This document shows positions 57,510 through 64,000 of a DNA stretch of 64,000 bases, piece by piece. Source of the stretch: Streptomyces roseicoloratus (GTDB lineage: Bacteria > Actinomycetota > Actinomycetes > Streptomycetales > Streptomycetaceae); the NCBI RefSeq assembly GCF_004117935.1, contig NZ_SDOY01000092.1, forward strand, positions 22,775-86,774, written 5' to 3'. Made by a program: the position numbers and the translations under genes. A model generated the notes under the pieces. The model searched no databases, was not told where the DNA came from, and saw only the letters and a program-made list of their open reading frames with translations. Each line of letters starts with the position of its first letter. Position 1 is the stretch's first letter.

Positions 57510-58799
57510 CTACTGCGCGGTGGCGGTGAGGTCGCCGCGGCGCGGGGCGGCGAAGCGGTCGAGGTCGGCGCGGGTCAGGCCGGTGAGGGCGTCGACCTCG
57601 GCGGTGTCGAGGGCGCCGCAGTCGATGCCGCGGAGCAGGTAGGAGCTGAGCGCCTTGGCGGTGGCGGGCTCGTCCATGACGTCGCCGCCGGCGTGGTTGG
57701 CGTAGGCGGAGAGGCGCTTGGCGGCGGCCTGGAAGCCCTCGCGGTAGAAGGCGAAGACGGCGGCGTAGCGGGTGGGGATGTGTCCGGGGTGCATGTCCCA
57801 GCCCTGGTAGTAGGCGCGGGCCAGGGCGCGGCGGGTGAGGCCGTAGTGGAGCTTCCAGGCCTCGTGGACGTGGGCGGTGGGGCCGACCGGGAGGACGTTG
57901 GTGGAGCCGTCGGAGACGCGGACGCCGGTACCGGCTGCGGCGACCTGCATGATCGCCTTGGCGTGGTCGGCGGCGGGGTGGTCGCTGGCCTGGTAGGCGG
58001 CGGAGACGCCGAGACAGGCGCTGTAGTCGAAGGTGCCGTAGTGCAGCCCGGTGGCGCGGCCCTCGGCGGCGTCGATCATGCGGGCGACGGTGGCGGTGCC
58101 GTCGGCGGCGAGGATGGCCTGGCTGGTCTCGATCTGGATCTCGAAGCCGAGGCGGCCCGCGTCGAGGCCGTGGGCCTTCTCGAAGGCCTCCAGGAGGCGG
58201 ACGAAGGCGGCGACCTGCTCGGGGTAGGTGACCTTGGGCAGGGTGAGGACGAGTCCGTCGGGCAGGCCGCCGTGCTCCATGAGGCCGGTGAGGAAGACGT
58301 CGGTGGTGCGGATGCCGCGGTCGCGTACGGCGGACTCCATGCACTTCATCCGGATGCCCATGTACGGGGCGGCGGTGAGGTCCGCGCAGGCCTCGGTGAT
58401 GATGCGGGCGGCGCGGGCGGCGTCGTGGTCCTCGTCGGTTCCGGCGTAGCCGTCCTCGAAGTCGACGCGGAGGTCCTCGATGGGCTCGCGCTCCAGCTTG
58501 GCGCGCACGCGGCCGTAGACGTCCTCGGCGAGCTCGTCGGACAGGCCGAGGACGGCGGCGAAGGTGGCGGCGTCGGGGGCGTGCTCGTCGAGGGAGGCGA
58601 GCGCCTGGTCGCCCCAGGAGCGGATGGTGCCGGCGTCGAAGAGGTTGCCCGGCACGTAGACGGTGTGGACGGGCTGGCGGGTGCCGGGGTCCCCGGGGTA
58701 GCGACGGTCCAGCTCGGCGTCCACGCCGGCGAGGGACGCGCTGATGTCCTCGCTGACCGCGCCGGCGAGGCTCGTCGACACCTTCTCCTGCTGACCCAT
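57510..58799 (-). CDS. DUF6986 aldolase/citrate-lyase-like enzyme
   Basis: The 429-residue protein has a TIM-barrel with pattern elements of HpcH/HpaI and malyl-CoA-lyase-type enzymes: DLRVDFEDGYAG, RIITEACADL, MGIRMKCMES, VLTLPKVTYPEQV, LGFEIQIETSQAIL with the metal-ligand Glu, and GTFDYSACLGV. I believe this is the DUF6986 family found near purine or allantoin catabolic genes in actinobacteria, but the reaction is not known to me. ATG 58799 has a perfect AGGAGG seven bases ahead. A TTCCG-N5-CGGAA palindrome lies between promoter and start. Confidence 0.8.
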   Translation of the reverse strand: MGQQEKVSTSLAGAVSEDISASLAGVDAELDRRYPGDPGTRQPVHTVYVPGNLFDAGTIRSWGDQALASLDEHAPDAATFAAVLGLSDELAEDVYGRVRAKLEREPIEDLRVDFEDGYAGTDEDHDAARAARIITEACADLTAAPYMGIRMKCMESAVRDRGIRTTDVFLTGLMEHGGLPDGLVLTLPKVTYPEQVAAFVRLLEAFEKAHGLDAGRLGFEIQIETSQAILAADGTATVARMIDAAEGRATGLHYGTFDYSACLGVSAAYQASDHPAADHAKAIMQVAAAGTGVRVSDGSTNVLPVGPTAHVHEAWKLHYGLTRRALARAYYQGWDMHPGHIPTRYAAVFAFYREGFQAAAKRLSAYANHAGGDVMDEPATAKALSSYLLRGIDCGALDTAEVDALTGLTRADLDRFAAPRRGDLTATAQ

Positions 58800-58815
58800 C
58801 CCACATCCTCCTGTT

Positions 58816-58830
58816 TTCCGCTGCACGGAA
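58816..58830. promoter_or_regulatory. Operator TTCCG-CTGCA-CGGAA
   Basis: A perfect 15-base inverted repeat lies 17 bases upstream of the DUF6986-like gene start, between the AGGAGG and an AT-rich promoter (ACTATACGG on the minus strand). Position and form suit an IclR-type repressor acting as a roadblock. Confidence 0.6.
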
Positions 58831-58905
58831 TCAACAATCCGTATAGTGAAGTTAGTAGTCCGCCTCGCCCGGCGTCAATGGGTGTCCACCGTGGCCCGGA
58901 AACGA

Positions 58906-58946
58906 CCGGGGGGCCGCGCGGTGAAGATCACCGCGCGGCCCCCCGG
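58906..58946 (-). terminator. Strong terminator after etfA, 19-bp stem
   Basis: Arms 58906-58924 and 58928-58946 pair perfectly over 19 bp around AGA. Flanking CCGTGGCCCGG (58889-58899) and CCGGGCCACGG (58943-58953) can also pair and offer an alternative fold. Confidence 0.92.
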
Positions 58947-58964
58947 GCCACGGAAAACCACAGA

Positions 58965-59927
58965 TCAGCCCTTACGGGACGTGATCTCGGCGGTCAGCTG
59001 CGGCACGACGTCGAACAGGTCGCCCACGACGCCGTAGTCGACCAGGTCGAAGATCGGGGCCTCGGCGTCCTTGTTGATGGCCACGATGGTCTTCGAGGTC
59101 TGCATACCCGCGCGGTGCTGGATCGCACCGGAGATGCCGGAGGCGATGTACAGCTGCGGCGAGACGGACTTGCCGGTCTGGCCGACCTGGTTGGAGTGCG
59201 GGTACCAGCCGGCGTCGACGGCGGCGCGCGAGGCGCCGACGGCGGCACCGAGCGAGTCGGCGAGCGCCTCGATGATGCCGAAGTTCTCGGCACCGTTGAC
59301 GCCACGGCCGCCGGAGACCACGATCGCGGCCTCGGTCAGCTCCGGGCGGCCGGTCGACTCGCGCGGGGTGCGGGCGACGACCTTGGTGCCGTGCGCCTTC
59401 TCCGAGAAGGACACGGCGAGCGCCTCGACGGCGCCGGCGGCCGGGGCGGGCTCCACTGGGGCCGAGTTCGGCTTGACCGTGATGACCGGGGTGCCCTTGG
59501 AGACGCGGGACTTGGTGGTGTACGAGGCGGCGAACGCGGACTGCGTCGCGACCGGGCCCTCGTCGCCGGCCTCGAGGTCGACGGCGTCGGTGATGATGCC
59601 GGAGCCGATGCGGACGGCGAGGCGGGCGGCGATCTCCTTGCCCTCGGCGGAGGACGGGACGAGCACGGCGGCCGGGGAGACGGCCTCGTACGCGGCCTGG
59701 AGCGCGTCGACCTTCGGGACGACCAGGTAGTCGGCGAAGTCGGCGGCGTCGGCGGTGAGGACCTTCACGGCACCGTGCTCGGCCAGCGTGGCGGCGGTGT
59801 CGGCGGCACCCGTGCCGAGCGCGACGGCGACCGGCTCGCCGAGGCGGCGGGCCAGGGTCAGCAGCTCCAGGGTGGGCTTGCGGACGGCTCCGTCGACGTG
59901 GTCGACGTAGACGAGGATGTCAGCCAT
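58965..59927 (-). CDS. etfA: Electron transfer flavoprotein alpha subunit
   Basis: The 320-residue protein has an N-terminal adenine-nucleotide-like domain ([20 protein letters not shown]) and the C-terminal FAD domain with [47 protein letters not shown] and [18 protein letters not shown]. With EtfB it carries electrons from acyl-CoA dehydrogenases to the quinone pool. It is 56 bases downstream of etfB on the same strand, and a strong terminator follows. Confidence 0.97.
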   Translation of the reverse strand: MADILVYVDHVDGAVRKPTLELLTLARRLGEPVAVALGTGAADTAATLAEHGAVKVLTADAADFADYLVVPKVDALQAAYEAVSPAAVLVPSSAEGKEIAARLAVRIGSGIITDAVDLEAGDEGPVATQSAFAASYTTKSRVSKGTPVITVKPNSAPVEPAPAAGAVEALAVSFSEKAHGTKVVARTPRESTGRPELTEAAIVVSGGRGVNGAENFGIIEALADSLGAAVGASRAAVDAGWYPHSNQVGQTGKSVSPQLYIASGISGAIQHRAGMQTSKTIVAINKDAEAPIFDLVDYGVVGDLFDVVPQLTAEITSRKG

Positions 59928-59983
59928 GGGACTTCAATCTCCTGCGAACGAAGAGGGGCGGGTCTGGTGGGCTCGCGCGAGCC

Positions 59984-60769
59984 TCAGATGAACTTCTGGC
60001 TCGCGAGGAACTCGGCCAGCTGCTTGCCGCCCTCGCCCTCGTCCGTGACGATCGTGCCCTTGGTGCGCGCCGGACGCTCGGCGGCGGAGTCGACCGTGGT
60101 CCAGGAGCCCTCCAGGCCGACCTCCTCGGCCTCGATGTCGAGGTCCGACAGGTCCAGGGACTCCACCGGCTTCTTCTTGGCGGCCATGATGCCCTTGAAG
60201 GACGGGTAGCGGGCCTCGCCCGACTGGTCCGTCACGGAGACGACGGCCGGAAGCGAGGCCTCCAGCTGCTCCGAGGCGGTGTCGCCGTCGCGGCGGCCCT
60301 TCACGACGCCGTCCTCGATCGCGACCTCGGAGAGCAGCGTGACCTGCGGGACGCCCAGGCGCTCGGCCAGGATCGCCGGGAGGACACCCATGGTGCCGTC
60401 GGTGGAGGCCATACCGGCGATGACGACGTCGTACCCGGTCTTCTCGATGGCCTTGGCGAGCACCAGCGAGGTGCCCATGACGTCGGTGCCGTGCAGGTCG
60501 TCGTCCTCGACGTGGACGGCCTTGTCGGCGCCCATGGACAGCGCCTTGCGCAGGGCGTCCTTGGCGTCCTCGGGGCCGACGGTGAGGACGGTGACCTCGG
60601 CGTCGTCGGCCTCCTCGGCGATCTGCAGCGCCTGCTCGACCGCGTACTCGTCGAGCTCCGAAAGGAGGCCGTCGACGTCGTCACGGTCGACCGTCAGGTC
60701 GTCCGCGAACTTCCGGTCGCCCGTGGCGTCCGGCACGTACTTCACACAGACAACGATCCTCAAGCTCAC
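59984..60769 (-). CDS. etfB: Electron transfer flavoprotein beta subunit
   Basis: The 261-residue protein is a full-length EtfB: RIVVCVKYVPDATGDRKF at the start, DEYAVEQALQIAEE, VTVLTVGPEDAKDALRKALS, GADKAVHVEDD, VVIAGMASTDGTMGVLPAIL and FKGIMAAKKKP. It binds AMP and partners EtfA. GTG 60769 has AGGAG about eight bases ahead. It is the first gene of the etfBA operon. Confidence 0.97.
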   Translation of the reverse strand: MSLRIVVCVKYVPDATGDRKFADDLTVDRDDVDGLLSELDEYAVEQALQIAEEADDAEVTVLTVGPEDAKDALRKALSMGADKAVHVEDDDLHGTDVMGTSLVLAKAIEKTGYDVVIAGMASTDGTMGVLPAILAERLGVPQVTLLSEVAIEDGVVKGRRDGDTASEQLEASLPAVVSVTDQSGEARYPSFKGIMAAKKKPVESLDLSDLDIEAEEVGLEGSWTTVDSAAERPARTKGTIVTDEGEGGKQLAEFLASQKFI

Positions 60770-60905
60770 GCCGGCTCTCCTACTGCATCGTCATAACTGG
60801 GCTGCCTTGTTGCTCGCAGCATAGGCGCCTGAAGGGCGGGATTCCGATCGGGGCGCCACATGCCCCGACCCGAATATTACTCGTCAGTACATCCAGTTCG
60901 TTACC

Positions 60906-60923
60906 GCTGAGCAAGCGCTCAGC
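60906..60923. promoter_or_regulatory. Palindrome GCTGAGC-AAGC-GCTCAGC
   Basis: A perfect 7-bp stem with 4-base centre lies between the flavin reductase stop and the etfB start. It could be a TetR-type operator for etfBA or a short terminator of the flavin reductase. Confidence 0.45.
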
Positions 60924-60965
60924 CGTGTGACCTTGACAACGCGCCGACGAGCGCGCGCACGGGAA

Positions 60966-61538
60966 CTATCGGTCGCGCAGAGCGTTGAAGCGTCCCTGGT
61001 GGTACAGGAGCGGACGGCCCGCGCCGTCCGGGTCGCCGGCCACGGCCTCGGCTATGACGATCCGGTGGTCGCCGGCCGGGACGCGGGCCACCACGCGGCA
61101 CACCAGCCAGGCCAGCACGCCCTCGAGCACCGGCACGCCTTCGGGGCCGCGGTTCCACCGGGTGGGCGCGGCGAACCGGTCGGCGCCGCTGCGCGCGAAG
61201 GTGGCGGCCAGCTGCTCCTGGTGCTCGCCGAGCACGTGGACGCCGATGTGCTCGGCCTCGGCGATCACCGGCCAGCTGGAGGAGCCGGTGCCGACGCCGA
61301 AGGAGATCAGCGGGGGTTCGGCGGAGACGGAGTTCAGCGAGGTGGCGGTGAAGCCGACCGGACGGTCGCCGTGCGCGGTGATGACGGCGACCCCGGCGGC
61401 GTGCTGCCGGAAGACGGACCTGAGGAGGTCGGGGGAACCGGCGCGGGGTGCGCCGACGGCCGGGGTCGCGGGCACGGGGGCGAGCGGGGGCCGCGAGGGA
61501 ATCGTCGGGAGCGTGCGGAGCTCGGGCGAGACCGTCAT
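60966..61538 (-). CDS. Flavin reductase family protein
   Basis: The 190-residue flavin reductase has a split-barrel with FRQHAAGVAVITAHGDRPVG, FTATSLNSVSAEPPLISFGV, SSWPVIAEAEHIGVHVL and a final LLYHQGRFNAL. Such proteins supply reduced FMN or FAD to two-component monooxygenases, including those that release sulfur from sulfonates. The first 45 residues are a Pro/Ala-rich extension. ATG 61538 has AAGGAC about seven bases ahead. A 26-codon leader peptide ends 46 bases upstream and suggests attenuation control by a sulfur amino acid. Confidence 0.88.
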   Translation of the reverse strand: MTVSPELRTLPTIPSRPPLAPVPATPAVGAPRAGSPDLLRSVFRQHAAGVAVITAHGDRPVGFTATSLNSVSAEPPLISFGVGTGSSSWPVIAEAEHIGVHVLGEHQEQLAATFARSGADRFAAPTRWNRGPEGVPVLEGVLAWLVCRVVARVPAGDHRIVIAEAVAGDPDGAGRPLLYHQGRFNALRDR

Positions 61539-61584
61539 GGAGTTGTCCTTCTGCGAGAACGGCGTGAGAGGGGTCGCGGGTTCG

Positions 61585-61665
61585 TCAGACACCCGGACAG
61601 CGCGCGCTCGCGTGGCGGGCGAGGTCCACGTGGACCCGGCCGTAGAGAAGGAGTTCATGCACCAT
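61585..61665 (-). CDS. Leader peptide with HVDLxR...SARC motif
   Basis: A 26-residue reading frame (ATG 61665 to TGA 61585-61587) lies just upstream of the flavin reductase. Its middle reads GRVHVDLARHASARCPG. The pattern LxxRxHVDLxRxxSAxC is, to my knowledge, that of the cis-acting leader peptides widely found in actinobacteria ahead of sulfur-assimilation and related genes. It has a promoter and would be translated from a leaderless mRNA (-10 CAGTCT six bases before the ATG). A lack of Cys-tRNA would stall ribosomes near the C-terminal Cys codon and could change expression of the next gene. Confidence 0.7.
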   Translation of the reverse strand: MVHELLLYGRVHVDLARHASARCPGV

Positions 61666-61671
61666 TGCGCC

Positions 61672-61701
61672 AGACTGACGATCGTTGACGTGTGCAGTCA
61701 A
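61672..61701 (-). promoter_or_regulatory. Promoter of leader peptide-flavin reductase unit
   Basis: On the minus strand TTGACT (61696-61701) and CAGTCT (61672-61677) are 18 bases apart. The -10 element ends six bases before the leader ATG. Confidence 0.6.
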
Positions 61702-61855
61702 GTGCGTACCGCGATGTGGGAGAAGTGTCACCACGTCAGGCGCCGCACGGCGCACCGGTTCGGAGCGCCCGTCCGCACCGGGGTCGGGGCGCCCGTCCGC
61801 GGGGAAGCCGGCGAGCCCGTCCGCGGGGACGTCAGAGTGCCCGTTTGCGGGGACG

Positions 61856-62167
61856 TCAGAGTGCCCGTCCGAGCGCCGCGATGACATCGGCCTTGCGGGG
61901 CTGCCCCGCGGCCCTGCGCACGATGCGGCCGGCCCGGTCCAGGACGAGCACGGTGGGCGTACGGACGACGCCCAGGGCCCGTACGAGGTCCAGGCGCTCC
62001 TCGGCGTCGATCTCGACGTGCCCGACGCCCTCGACCATGGCGGCGACCTCGGCGAGGGTCCTGCGCGTGGCCCGGCAGGGCTGGCAGAAGGCGGTGGAGA
62101 ACTGCACCAGGGTCGCCCGCTCCCCCAGCTCGGCGCCCAGTTCCGCGGCGTCCAGGACCTCGGTCAT
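61856..62167 (-). CDS. Thioredoxin-like protein
   Basis: The 103-residue protein has a thioredoxin fold with active site FCQPC (Cys28, Cys31; CQPC instead of the standard CGPC) in LVQFSTAFCQPCRATRRTL. It has the cis-Pro in VVRTPTVLVLDRAG. CQPC is seen in atypical thioredoxins with altered redox potential. ATG 62167 has GGAGGAG eight bases ahead. It precedes the leader peptide-flavin reductase unit on the same strand. Confidence 0.9.
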   Translation of the reverse strand: MTEVLDAAELGAELGERATLVQFSTAFCQPCRATRRTLAEVAAMVEGVGHVEIDAEERLDLVRALGVVRTPTVLVLDRAGRIVRRAAGQPRKADVIAALGRAL

Positions 62168-62467
62168 CCGCGTGTCTCCTCCACTCGTCACCCCTCGTAC
62201 GGATCTCGTACGGACTCGTACGGGCCGTGCGCGGACCTCGTACGGGCCACGCGCGGACCTCGTGCCGCACTCCGTGCAGCGTCCCACGGCACCGTTCGAT
62301 TCCCGCCACGGCCACCGGGAGTGACGAGAATCTCCCTGTACGAAGCCGCCAGGACTGGTCACGAGCTCCCACATGGGGCACGATCTGCCCAAAGCCGAAA
62401 ACCTACGGCCGCGTAACTTCCGCCGGGAGAACCCTCCCCAGGCACTGACGTAAGGGGTTCCTCCCAG
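62168..62467. other. 300-bp divergent region with 22-bp direct repeat
   Basis: CTCGTACGGGCC(G/A)(T/C)GCGCGGAC is repeated at 62215-62236 and 62237-62258 with two mismatches, preceded by shorter CTCGTACGGA copies. The rest holds the promoters of thioredoxin and the acyltransferase; I see no gene. Confidence 0.65.
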
Positions 62468-63202
62468 ATGGCAGAGCTCGTCTATCGGCCGGTCATCGGT
62501 GCCGCTCTCACCATGTTCAAGGCACTGGACCTGAAGATCGACACTCAGGGTTCGGAGCACATCCCGCGCCAGGGCGGCGCGGTGCTCGTCAGCAACCACA
62601 TCAGCTACCTGGACTTCATCTTCACGGGCCTGGCCGCGCTGCCGCAGAAGCGCCTGGTGCGCTTCATGGCGAAGGAGTCGGTGTTCCGGCACAAGGTGTC
62701 CGGGCCGCTGATGCGCGCCATGAAGCACATCCCGGTGGACCGCGCCCAGGGCGAGCACGCGTACGCGCACGCGCTGAAGGCGCTGCGCTCGGGCGAGATC
62801 GTCGGCGTCTTCCCGGAGGCGACCATCTCGCAGTCGTTCACGCTCAAGACCTTCAAGTCGGGCGCCGCGCGGCTCGCGCAGGAGGCCGGGGTGCCGCTGA
62901 TCCCGGTGGCCCTGTGGGGCACGCAGCGGATCTGGACCAAGGGCCGGCCGCGCAACTTCCGGCGCAGCCACATCCCGGTCACCATCCGGGTCGGCGAGCC
63001 GGTGGAGGCCCCGGCCGACCAGTACGCGGGCGCGATCACCCGGCGGCTGCGCGAGCGGGTCCAGGAGCTCCTGGAAGCGGCGCAGCGCGCCTACCCCGTA
63101 CGTCCGAAGGACGCGGGCGACACCTGGTGGGTGCCGGCCCACCTGGGCGGCACCGCGCCGACTCCCGACGAGGTCAAGGCCATGGAGAAGGGGAGCTCCT
63201 GA
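62468..63202 (+). CDS. 1-acyl-glycerol-3-phosphate acyltransferase (PlsC family)
   Basis: The 244-residue membrane-associated acyltransferase has motif I VSNHISYLDF (His44 and Asp49 of H-x4-D), motif II region MAKESVFRHKVSGPLMRAM, motif III GVFPEATISQS and motif IV VPLIPVALWGTQRIW. The middle residue of motif III is Ala instead of Gly. It makes phosphatidic acid in phospholipid synthesis or acts on a related acceptor. It stands alone after a 300-base region. Confidence 0.92.
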   Translation: MAELVYRPVIGAALTMFKALDLKIDTQGSEHIPRQGGAVLVSNHISYLDFIFTGLAALPQKRLVRFMAKESVFRHKVSGPLMRAMKHIPVDRAQGEHAYAHALKALRSGEIVGVFPEATISQSFTLKTFKSGAARLAQEAGVPLIPVALWGTQRIWTKGRPRNFRRSHIPVTIRVGEPVEAPADQYAGAITRRLRERVQELLEAAQRAYPVRPKDAGDTWWVPAHLGGTAPTPDEVKAMEKGSS

Positions 63203-63230
63203 CCCGGGGCACCCGCACGGTTCGTCCCCC

Positions 63231-63833
63231 TCACAGTTCCGTGGGGAGGATCCGCCACAGCGACGTCCGGTCCGGGGCCGCCCTGAGCGCCGCGAGGACG
63301 ACCGGATGGGGCTCGGCGTGAAGCACCGGGTAGTCCACCTCGCCGAGCGCGGGCCGGACGGTGTAGGCCGTCCGCTCCTCCTCCAGGGAGAACCGGGCGT
63401 CGACGCCGGGAGGAACGTTGCCCCGCGGGTCCTGCCGCGCCCACGCCCGCCCGGGCGCCGGTTTCAGGGCGACGAGTCCGTGGACGGCGGGGTTCGCGCC
63501 GTCGTCGTCGGTGAGCCGCTGGTAGCACAGCGCGGCCGGGATGCCGCGGGCCCGCAGGAGCGCCGCGTAGGCGTGGGACTTCGCGTAACAGATGCCGGTG
63601 CGCTGCCCGAGGACGTCGGAGGCGCGCCAGGTGACCCGCGCGTCCCCGGAGTCGGCGGAGTGCGGGATGGTGTCGCGGACGAACTCGAAGGCGGCCTTGG
63701 CGTATGAGTATGCGTCGGGGTGGTCAGCCTGGAGTCGCTCGGAGGTCGCCCGCACCAGGGGGTGGTCATGGTCGATCACCTCGTCCGCGACCAAGTATGC
63801 CGAGATATCAGGGCTCTTCTGGATGAGGTCCAT
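63231..63833 (-). CDS. Transglutaminase-like cysteine protease-fold protein
   Basis: The 200-residue protein has the transglutaminase-like triad Cys82 (RTGICYAKSHAYAALLRARG), His118 (VHGLVAL) and Asp135 (WARQDPRGN). Bacterial members are usually proteases or unknown hydrolases rather than crosslinkers. I start at ATG 63833 because a consensus promoter ends eight bases before it and no Shine-Dalgarno is present; an in-frame GTG at 63860 lies between the -35 and -10. Confidence 0.87.
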   Translation of the reverse strand: MDLIQKSPDISAYLVADEVIDHDHPLVRATSERLQADHPDAYSYAKAAFEFVRDTIPHSADSGDARVTWRASDVLGQRTGICYAKSHAYAALLRARGIPAALCYQRLTDDDGANPAVHGLVALKPAPGRAWARQDPRGNVPPGVDARFSLEEERTAYTVRPALGEVDYPVLHAEPHPVVLAALRAAPDRTSLWRILPTEL

Positions 63834-63841
63834 GGGCGGAG

Positions 63842-63871
63842 AGCATAGGAATGCGGTCACACGGGAGTCAA
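63842..63871 (-). promoter_or_regulatory. Promoter of transglutaminase-like gene
   Basis: On the minus strand TTGACT (63866-63871) and TATGCT (63842-63847) are 18 bases apart; the -10 ends eight bases before the ATG, so the transcript should start at or near it. Confidence 0.72.
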
Positions 63872-63977
63872 TAGATTTCCGTGCGACCGCATAACTATGT
63901 AACGCCGGGGGCTAGCTGTTCTGTCCCGGGAGGTTGTGGACGGGTGAGCCAGGTCTCGGCTGAGGGATCTTGAACGG

Positions 63978-64000
63978 GTGAGTGCCTTCCGGTTCGGTGT
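63978..64000 (+). CDS. Possible start of a further gene (cut by window end)
   Basis: GTG 63978 opens VSAFRFGV, the type of N-terminus seen in luciferase-like (LLM) oxidoreductases. Only eight codons are visible, so this is a guess. Confidence 0.2.

Overview
The window is a very GC-rich actinobacterial chromosome segment, almost certainly from Streptomyces. The signs are dense genes with many GTG starts, strong third-position GC, a maleylpyruvate-isomerase-type mycothiol enzyme, a deazaflavin-type nitroreductase, SHOCT, Rv1733c and DUF4865 proteins, a PASTA-less Ser/Thr kinase, and many one-component regulators. I find no rRNA, convincing tRNA, IS element, CRISPR array, prophage or antibiotic cluster, so this looks like ordinary chromosome with scattered accessory genes.

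Layout. 1-4.7 kb: end of a BlaI-like repressor, a DUF4253 protein, an AI-2E-type permease, and an EamA exporter divergent from a LysR regulator. 4.9-9.6 kb: a minus-strand catabolic group with a class III CoA-transferase, a GAF/PucR regulator, a 3-hydroxybutyrate dehydrogenase and a Nudix enzyme. 9.6-14.3 kb: apolipoprotein N-acyltransferase, a membrane protein, an Asp/Glu racemase and an HpnB-like glycosyltransferase. 14.7-18 kb: an MHS transporter divergent from an aldo/keto reductase and a SRPBCC protein. 18.3-21.6 kb: two secreted esterases, one of the polyhydroxybutyrate depolymerase type. 22-29.4 kb: a low-complexity protein, a MOSC protein, an Rv1733c-like protein, a beta-helix/AAA+ fusion and a large membrane hydrolase. 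29.6-33.9 kb: a DeoR operon with SRPBCC genes, a Cds1-like cysteine desulfhydrase and an anti-sigma-type ATPase.

34-41 kb: a SHOCT protein, TetR with DUF4865, a chloramphenicol-phosphotransferase homologue, a ROK regulator with a methyltransferase, an MFS exporter and a mycothiol-dependent enzyme. 41-46.8 kb: a two-component system, a TetR/nitroreductase divergent pair and a geranylgeranyl-reductase-family enzyme. 47-52.5 kb: an M20 dipeptidase, a metallo-beta-lactamase-fold enzyme, a Tat-exported beta-helix protein and a kinase-Nudix fusion. 52.6-55.3 kb: an S66 peptidase pseudogene, a ROK sugar kinase and a LacI regulator. 55.5-64 kb: a receptor Ser/Thr kinase, a DUF6986 aldolase-like enzyme, etfBA, a flavin reductase behind a short Cys-containing leader peptide, a thioredoxin, a PlsC acyltransferase and a transglutaminase-fold protein.

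Three themes run through the window. First, regulators sit beside their probable targets with readable palindromic operators (LysR, TetR twice, LacI, ROK, and a TTCCG-N5-CGGAA site). Second, at least seven genes without a Shine-Dalgarno have a TANNNT -10 element exactly six bases before the start codon, which implies leaderless mRNAs. Third, intergenic spaces hold unrelated short GC-rich tandem arrays (7, 11, 12, 14, 16, 18-19, 22, 30, 34 and 40 bp periods), one of which has helped destroy a gene. The items most worth follow-up are the leader peptide at 61585-61665, twin perfect DnaA boxes at 8134-8156, the triplication-containing pseudogene, and the beta-helix/AAA+ fusion with its convergent membrane hydrolase.
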